A stretch of DNA of 64,000 nucleotides from Pelobates cultripes (lineage: Eukaryota; Chordata; Amphibia; Anura; Pelobatidae). The translations under genes were made by a program, and so were the position numbers. The notes under the pieces are model-generated. The model was not told the origin of the DNA and searched no databases. It saw only the letters and a program-made list of their open reading frames with translations. The DNA lies in NCBI GenBank assembly GCA_933207985.1, contig OW240917.1, forward strand, positions 104,814,756 to 104,878,755, in the 5' to 3' direction. This document shows positions 57,417-64,000 of this stretch, one piece after another; the first letter of the stretch is position 1, and each line of letters opens with the position of its first letter.

Positions 57417-57600
57417 ATTATTATTATGTTATTTATATAGCGCCATCGAATTCCGCAGCGCTTTACAATGGGTAGACGAACAGACATGTAGTTGTAACCA
57501 GACAAGTTGGACACACAGGAACAGAGGGGTTGAGGGCCCTGCTCAATGAGCTTACATGTTAGAGGGAGTGGGGTAAAATGACACAAAAAGGTAAGGATAG
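57417..57600 (-). mobile_element. L2-type LINE 3' end fragment
   Basis: TATTTATATAGCGCCATCGA, TTCCGCAGCGCTTTACAATG, GAGGGCCCTGCTCAATGAGC and TTACATGTTAGAGGG: the L2 3' UTR, better preserved than at 4674-4900 or 26035-26190. The ATT tail lies at its left (57417-57432). Confidence 0.8.
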
Positions 57601-57654
57601 TATTAGACTAGTGACAGTTGAAGAATATGAATCAGTCAGGAGCTATTAACAGTT

Positions 57655-57690
57655 TAATTGATAGACAGATAGACAGATAGATAGATTTTA
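57655..57690. repeat. GATA microsatellite
   Basis: Short run of GATAGACAGATAGACAGATA units. Confidence 0.8.
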
Positions 57691-57699
57691 CATCACATA

Positions 57700-58800
57700 G
57701 CAGTTACAATCTTCAGGCCAGCAATATTGGCTCTGTTGTAAGGCACTAAGAATAAGGCTTCAATCTATATGCTTACTTCTCTCCTCCTCCGCATTCAATG
57801 CAAGATCAACAAAGGAGTGGAACACAGGATGAAATTGAGTTGTGTCAATAAGCTGTATTAGAAACAAAAACATATTATTCCATAAAATCTTTAAAAAGTG
57901 ATAGTGCTTGTAAATAGTAAAAAGCACCAAGTACAAGGCATTTCAACACAGGGTCTTCATCAAGGTGCATAAATTTAATAACAATATAAAAACTCCCCTT
58001 AAATACCTCATACATTAACATAATGTCTACTTCTAGATTTTGGGTGTTCATTCAATTAGAATCCTTATTCCATGATATTCTTCCAATGACAAATATACAA
58101 TATAGGTGCAATATATATAAAAAAATAGAAATAGAGATAAGAGCAGCTACACACATCCACTAGCTAATGTAAATGAGTATAAGCTCAAAAGTTAAACAAA
58201 GCGTGTGCGCTCTTTAGTCATAAAACATGTTAATGATTAAAAATGTAAACAAATCGATAAATCAATATTTTATTCCAAAAAATAATAAATAATAAATAAC
58301 AAACGTAAAAAACCAGATCAAAGATGACCTAGACCTGCTGAGATAAAAATAAAAATAAAAAACAATGTATCCCTTGAAAAGAGCAAGTATGATCATACAA
58401 AAATGCAGAGTGCACAAATGGGTCAAAAGGATTATCTCAGACACTAGGTAAAAAATAAAGTGTCAGAGTATTATCCCTACCAGACCCTGATACAAATATA
58501 ACAACTGTAACAAGTGATACTACACTAAGTATATACTGTAAAGTACCTTTCCTCAGTGTGGGCCCCCCACCGAGGTGCATACACAGAACGTGTAGAAAAA
58601 AATAATAATGAATAAAACGAGCTGGAGGTGATGATGATAAGCTTGGAGAGATGGTAAAATCCAGCAAATGGCACAAAAGGTTCCTCAGAATGCTGTAGAG
58701 TATATCGCGGTCGGGATCTTCAAAAAAGACCGCGATATATACAGAACACACTCACTGCCACAGCTCGTTACAGCTTCAATACCAGGTAAGTTCATCTATT
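57700..58800 (-). mobile_element. Penelope-like relic region
   Basis: On the minus strand at 57935-57968, GCACC, TTGATGA, AGACCCTGTGTT, GAAA and later GGTGC follow the hammerhead order with a decayed stem III. The rest of the region is A-rich with no coding; a 12-bp hairpin lies at 58701-58739. Boundaries are approximate. Confidence 0.4.
58701..58739. repeat. GC-rich 12-bp perfect hairpin
   Basis: TATATCGCGGTC (58701-58712) pairs with GACCGCGATATA (58728-58739) around a 15-nt loop in otherwise AT-rich DNA. Confidence 0.75.
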
Positions 58801-59913
58801 CTTCCAATGACAACATGTTCCCAATAACTCTTCTCAAGTGAAGCAGCTTTAACTTAATTAACTTCATAGTCAGAATAAGAAGCTGGAAATCTGTATTGAG
58901 TCCTACTAGATGCTTCACTGGATGTGGTAAGAACCTTTAAAGGTTTGGTTAAAGTCCAAAACAGCCCTTCCTAATGACACTTTCACGTTCATTTTACAAT
59001 CTCTCTATACACATTGCCATATAACTGGATCTGTTTGTTTGTTTATTGTGTGCATTCCATTAACTTGTCATTATTTCATTTTTTACCACAACCTACCATT
59101 CTTTAGATTGCCATGTGCAAGAGTCACTGAAGAGTCACTTCAAAAATATAATTCTACATATCTTATAATATATTATAGATATAGATATTTGCTTGATACT
59201 TTAATATATACATAAATAAAAAACTTTAATAATGAAACAGTGAAAGAAAGGTACACTATTTAGCAATAGAAGAAAATTGAGAGTGTTATGATGGTATGCA
59301 TCCAGGGAAGGTATTGTCTTTACATAATGATTGTGAAAGGTTAGTAGACTGTATGCAAATGCAGAAGATAGTTTTACTTGCTGCTGCTATAAGTCTCAAT
59401 ATTTTTTATGTTAAAATGAAAGAATGATAGCAAGATAGTGAATGTTTTCATTAAAGTGCAATGTGCTTCTATAAGTATGTCTTTATCTAGGTGGGAGACC
59501 ACTGGGTTATGCCTGTCTTATGTTCAAAAGGTTTTGTAAAATGGCATAATAAAGGAACACTTCAAATGCATACAGCACTTAAGCTCTCTGTGTGGGGAAT
59601 GTGCTAGATTTGTGTAGGACAAAACATTTTGGTTCTTCCAAACCACTTTGGTATAATAATTTATTTATTTTTGGACGGCAGAATTTAATTAATGCCTTTG
59701 TTTGGCTCAGGAAGGCTATTTGGTAAGCTAAAACAGCAGCAACAATGGAGCAAATGATTGTGCTTACATGCAGAAAAAACTATTGGCTACACAATATCAG
59801 CAATTCTTTGCAATGCCAATTCTGAAATTACCAAAATTAGAAAATTATATATCTGAATTAAAAAAGTTAAACTTTTGGTAACTTTTATTAATGAAATTAT
59901 ATTTATTTAATGG
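58801..59913. other. Unassigned AT-rich DNA
   Basis: No gene or element recognised. Confidence 0.45.
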
Positions 59914-60543
59914 TTAAAGGGATTAATGGATTTATTTAATGGTTAGGAACACTATAGTCACCAGAAACACTACAGCTTATTGCATTCGTTCTGGTGAGTG
60001 TAATCATTCCCTTCAGGCTTTTTGTTGTAAACACTGTCTTTTCAGAGAAAATGCAGTGTTTACATTACAGCCTAGTAATAACGCAACTGGCTACTCCTCA
60101 GATGGCTGCTAAAGCTGCTTCCTTGGGCAGTGCTGCAGATTAAGCAGCACTGCCATTCAGTGTCTCCACCCTCGGCATGCAGACACTGAACTTTCTTCAA
60201 TTCAATTCATCTCTATGAGGAGATGCTGATTGGTCAGGGCTGTGTTTGACTTGTGCTGGCTCTGCCCTAATCTGCCTCCTTGATAGTCTCAGCCAATGCT
60301 ATTGGGAAGCATTGTGATTGGCTCGGAGAACCACTTCTGATGATGTCAGCAGACACAGGCAGTTTCAGAGGCAGGCAGGGGCAGAGCCAGCAGCTTCAGA
60401 CTTGAATACAAGTAAGATTGTACTATATTTAGGGAGGTAGGAGTGTGGGGGAGTTGGAAGTGGGTAGGGGGCTAGATGGTGGTTTTAACACTATAGGGTG
60501 ACGAAAACATGTTTGTGTTCCTGACCCTATAGTGTTCCTTTAA
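59914..60543. mobile_element. T2-type MITE
   Basis: The left end TTAAAGG (59914) is followed by a duplicated ATGGATTTATTTAATGGTTA-like stretch and then AGGAACACTATAG. The right end CTATAGTGTTCCTTTAA ends at 60543. TTAA at both ends is the target duplication. An internal hairpin lies at 60027-60064. No coding. Confidence 0.8.
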
Positions 60544-62461
60544 AATAAGGGATTTATCTAAAAGATTAAGGAACATTGACCCCCACTCATCCTTTTCACA
60601 CTGCTGGACAATTTACCACCTACTCTCCCCTTCCCCGCTGACAAGAACAAAGCTCTCTTATAGATTCAGTCTGTAGTGTCAGTGATCAGCCTTCAGTGTG
60701 GAAAAATGAGTGCGCTATAAGTTTCTCCCAACTGGGTTTGCAGAGGAAACAGGCACTGCAAGGCACAGCTAGGCATGGCAAAGGCATGTGATAAGAAGCA
60801 GCAAAGAACATTTTAATAAAATAATTATTTATTCACTCACCATTTTGATGACCTGTAAAAGAAAACATTTGCTCACTTTGGACAGTGGCTGATGGACATG
60901 AAAATATCTGCTGGGCAACCTCATACAGGGTTGGCTACTCTACAACAGCTCATTGCAAAATGTGGGAATAAGAATTTGTACATGAGGTTAGCCCACAGAG
61001 GCTTCTCCATGAGAAGCTGCAGATTGATCAAACCTACAAGTTTGTGAAAGTATGCAAAATGATGATGCTAATTATTTCTGTGCATTAGGAAATAAGAATG
61101 GTATAGAATGGGAAACTTGTGTAGTTTCAGCTACAAATGTGTGGAATATTATGATGCTGATTAAACTTGTGCAGTAAGTAAGACAGTCATAATGGATTGT
61201 CCAAAATGATGCAGTTATTTGCACAATGAAATCAGCACCTGTTTAGGGGAGGCAGAAATGCTACTGTAAGACTTAAACTCAAACTCCTCACGATAAAACA
61301 ACATCTGCATTCGCAGGATGCAAGAAGACACTCAGTAAGGACAGTTGTGTCCTATTGTTTTACATATATTGTGGCACCTGCTACCAGAGATTCAAGAGGA
61401 CTTATGAGAGATCGATCGGACACACCTGGCAGTGAGAGTGAACAGGGGAGAAGGTGACCTGCCATGGGATGTTATAGTCAAATTAATCCATTAGTCTACC
61501 TGGGGCCCAATCGTCAAACTGTGCAAGGGAAATATAGCAAAATAAAGCAGAGCAAAAGTGCAGGACTTTCATTACTCCTAGAAAATATCATTTGTATGGT
61601 GTTACACATTTAAACTGTGCACATTCCCCATGGGCAAGATTATAGCCCTTCTCCTGCAGTGCGACCTATATACATTTTCATATCACTCAGTTCCTCCATA
61701 CCAAAGCACTTCAGCTATCTTCCCAAGCCTCCACAGCTCCTCACCCCTCTGCTGAGAGAATGTATGTCAGATGGAAAACCATCAGACTGCTGAAGGGGAC
61801 TTACACTCTTTGGTTCACCAACACCAGTGTAAGCTATTCACTGGAATTTGGGAATGTGCCTGTAAAGGATTAAACCAAAAGTTTGGAGCATCAGTTCTAC
61901 TTAGGTATTTATGGCTGGATAGCCTTGCTCACAGGCTACACTGCCTATATTGGTCTCATGGTTACAAGCCTACCTGTGGCTTTTTAAAGTTTCAACAGTC
62001 TCATCTAATTGACCCTGGCTATACTCATTCTGACTGGACATTGAAGGAATACACCTTTACCCAAGTTTGTTTACCATGTTTGCTTAATGTGTTATGGCTC
62101 TTTGTTACTTTGAACTTTCCCATGACATGGCAGAAGTACTCCAACCAGGATCTGGACAGTTCTGGACTGCCTACATATGCCTTGGAGGTGTATGTATGCT
62201 TCTCAGGTGGGGGGGCATTTGGTGTATAAAGTATTACACATAACCTGGTCTTAGCTGAAGGTTTCCTTAGACCCCTACTCTACCCAACCCCGCATTATGG
62301 AGTAATTGTAGTCTCTATATCTACTTTCAAAGGTCCCCACCCCCCAAAAAGAAAAATAATTCGAAACACGTTTATTATAATCTTTAGCAGATTGTAATAT
62401 TATCAGCATGGGTGGCATATAAACATACATCTTAAATCGAAATTGCAATGGAGGGTTAATT
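60544..62461. other. Unassigned DNA with one 152-codon open frame
   Basis: No element boundary recognised. 61771-62229 (+) is open for 152 codons but its translation matches no family I know; it lies in a stretch of ordinary composition. It ends GGGAFGV at a G-run. It may be a fragment of an old retroelement or chance. Confidence 0.35.
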
Positions 62462-62929
62462 TTAATTTTTCCTGGCACTATAGAATCCTACAGTGCCCCC
62501 TCCCTTGTGCCCCCCCCCCCCATCCCGCATGGCTGAAGGGTTAAAACCCCTTAGTGACTTACCTGAATCCAGCGCCCGATGTCCCTCAGTGCTCAGTCAG
62601 CCTCTGCCTACACTCCTCCCCGCTGACGTCAGCTGGCGGGAGACTTAATGCGCATGCGCAGCAATGGAGGTGCTCGAATATTGAATAATGATTTCCTATG
62701 GGGAAAAATCTGACACTGGAAGTCCTCATGCAGAGCATGAAGACGTTCAGTTTCAGATAACGGACCAAAGGTCCAGCCCTCTTGTGGCTGTCTGGTAGAA
62801 AGCCTCAGAGGTAATTATTGCAGTGTCTCAGAAACTGCAATAATTACCACTGTAGGGTTAAGGAACATGGGACATTGCACCCAGACCACTTCAATGAGCT
62901 GAATCTGGGTGCCTATAGTGTCCCTTTAA
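62462..62929. mobile_element. T2-type MITE
   Basis: Left end TTAATTTTTCCTGGCACTATAG (starting 62463; first four bases are the target), right end GGTGCCTATAGTGTCCCTTTAA ending 62929. A central hairpin lies at 62810-62848, and a C12 run near 62509. No coding. The left terminus has diverged from TTAAAGGR. Confidence 0.75.
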
Positions 62930-63079
62930 GGCACACTACACTCCCCTCATGGAAAATTGGGCTGGGAACCCCATCTTAAAAGTAACATTTTGTCTCAGAT
63001 ATTGTTTTTCTTTCAGGCACTCCCCCTCTTTCTGAGTAAGACAGTAGTTTTTGAAACGCTCCTCCAAAAAAGGAAATTT
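62930..63079. other. Unassigned spacer
   Basis: Nothing recognised. Confidence 0.4.
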
Positions 63080-63850
63080 AGAAAACTATTTAGAGTTGGT
63101 ATGATTTAAAACTGCTGCTACAACACACTCTAGATGTGATACCCTCAAACACACATAATATACATAGAAGAAAAAAGTAAATGAGAGTGGAGCAGTGTAT
63201 CAAAAAATGTTTATTTAGGTGATATGCCCTACATATATATGGAATGTGAGGGAATTAGGGCAATTCAAGAGTAATACTTAATATTTAAGAGATGACCTCC
63301 ATGTAGTAAAATACATAAGAAACACATGATGTTGTAGATTGTACAAGATTTACAATATTAAGAGTATTCCCACAAAGTATACCCAAATAGAGGGCTAAGG
63401 AAATACACTAGTGAGTTAGAGAGTGAGTTAGCGCAATTGATTAAATTTGCATAAAGAATTTATTACAGTGACAAAGAGATATTTAAAAGCTTCAAACATG
63501 CTCTGCACTAGACAAATTGACTCTTACAAAAAAGAGTGGTGAGTTAAGCACGGCTTACGCCGCTACTCACTGCCCGACTTATGCAGGTATGGAGCTGGAG
63601 ACTCTGGCTTCGATGAGGGAAGTTACAGATGAATTGCGGCTTCACAAAGCTGGATTTAAGCGTGGTAATTCAAGCTGTAGCTGTCTCCACCCTCTTTAGT
63701 GACATCTACGCGTTTCGTTGGTTGCCCGGCTTCCTCAGGACGTTGATGCTGCAGAGGCCATCTTACATGAGGGTTTTTAAAGCCCACAGTTGTGCATTGG
63801 GTTTTTCCAATAGGTTCTCTTATCAGTCCTCATGTGCATACAAATAAGAT
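63080..63850 (-). mobile_element. Penelope-like fragment (probable)
   Basis: The minus strand carries a hammerhead-like core at 63702-63743, then AATAAATTCTTTATGCAAAT-like sequence near 63450, a tail word seen in the other copies. ORFs here are short. Layout as in 2061-2345. Confidence 0.45.
63702..63743 (-). ncRNA. Hammerhead-ribozyme-like motif
   Basis: Minus strand: arm ACGTC, core CTGAGGA, extra A, a 14-nt stem II region (GCCGGGCAACCAAC) that no longer pairs well, GAAA, minimal stem III CGCG, cleavage site GTA, arm GATGT. Stem I has five pairs including one G-U. Core positions are intact; stem II decay makes activity uncertain. Confidence 0.5.
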
Positions 63851-64000
63851 GGCATTTAGATAGCTAACTTGATATTTCACAGCAAAAAGTTCACTAATTG
63901 TGTAGATAAGAGTTCATATGACTTTGGCGAAGGAATACATATAGAAAAACATCAACATATTACATATTCTTTCATTTAATAATAACACATGAATTTTAAA
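63851..64000. other. Unassigned window end
   Basis: AT-rich, nothing recognised. Confidence 0.4.

Noticed and set aside
62341..62380. CGAAACACGTTTAT as another hammerhead-like core
   Set aside because: No CUGANGA-like block or pairing arms in the expected positions.
1..64000. tRNA or rRNA genes, or a host protein-coding exon
   Set aside because: None recognised by eye; every protein-like segment resolved to a mobile element. A profile search could still reveal short exons in the unassigned AT-rich blocks.

Overview
This is a transposon-dense, low-gene stretch of a vertebrate nuclear genome, most likely a frog. The reasons are combined: TTAA-flanked T2-type MITEs (a family described from Xenopus), several Tc1-like elements with inverted/direct terminal repeats, DIRS1-like tyrosine-recombinase retroelements, a Gmr1-like Ty3/gypsy element, L1, L2 and CR1 LINEs, and hAT elements with 8-bp target duplications. 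No host protein-coding exon, tRNA or rRNA gene was recognised. Every protein-like signal is a decayed mobile-element gene. The species assignment is inference; element families are named from remembered motifs, not a database search.

Layout. 1-1405: Tc1-like element cut by the window edge. 1945-2345: T2-type fragment and a Penelope-like piece with a hammerhead-like motif. 3412-7983: a second Tc1-like element, split by a near full-length L2 LINE (4674-7931) and a small hAT-like piece. 8573-10275: CR1-type LINE. 10538-13785: Gmr1-like gypsy element with integrase upstream of reverse transcriptase, plus its 3' LTR. 14661-16815: a minisatellite invaded by a hAT element (14753-16544), itself invaded by a Penelope-like copy (15751-16224) with 70-bp perfect inverted arms around a hammerhead-like core. 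17950-20547: element with split direct repeats (Ngaro/DIRS-like geometry). 20560-22252: LTR fragments. 22253-26650: AT-rich DNA with small repeats and a 60-nt hairpin.

27280-42545 reads as one DIRS1-like element on the + strand, cut by about 12 kb of nested insertions: an LTR-like copy, an L1 (itself split by a Tc1 and two near-identical TA-flanked MITEs), a Tc1-like deletion derivative carrying two solo LTRs, and a reverse-oriented gypsy LTR. 45870-49230 is an L1 3' end split by a 2.35-kb hAT element with a perfect 8-bp duplication; that hAT holds a minisatellite and a T2-type MITE. The right third (49.6-64 kb) is mostly unassigned AT-rich DNA with a TA-MITE, L2 tails, two T2-type MITEs and Penelope-like relics.

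The most interesting signals are the recurring hammerhead-ribozyme-like cores whose stem I arms differ in sequence but still pair, the central hairpins of the T2-type MITEs that do the same, the split-direct-repeat element, and the layered insertion history that can be read from target-site duplications.
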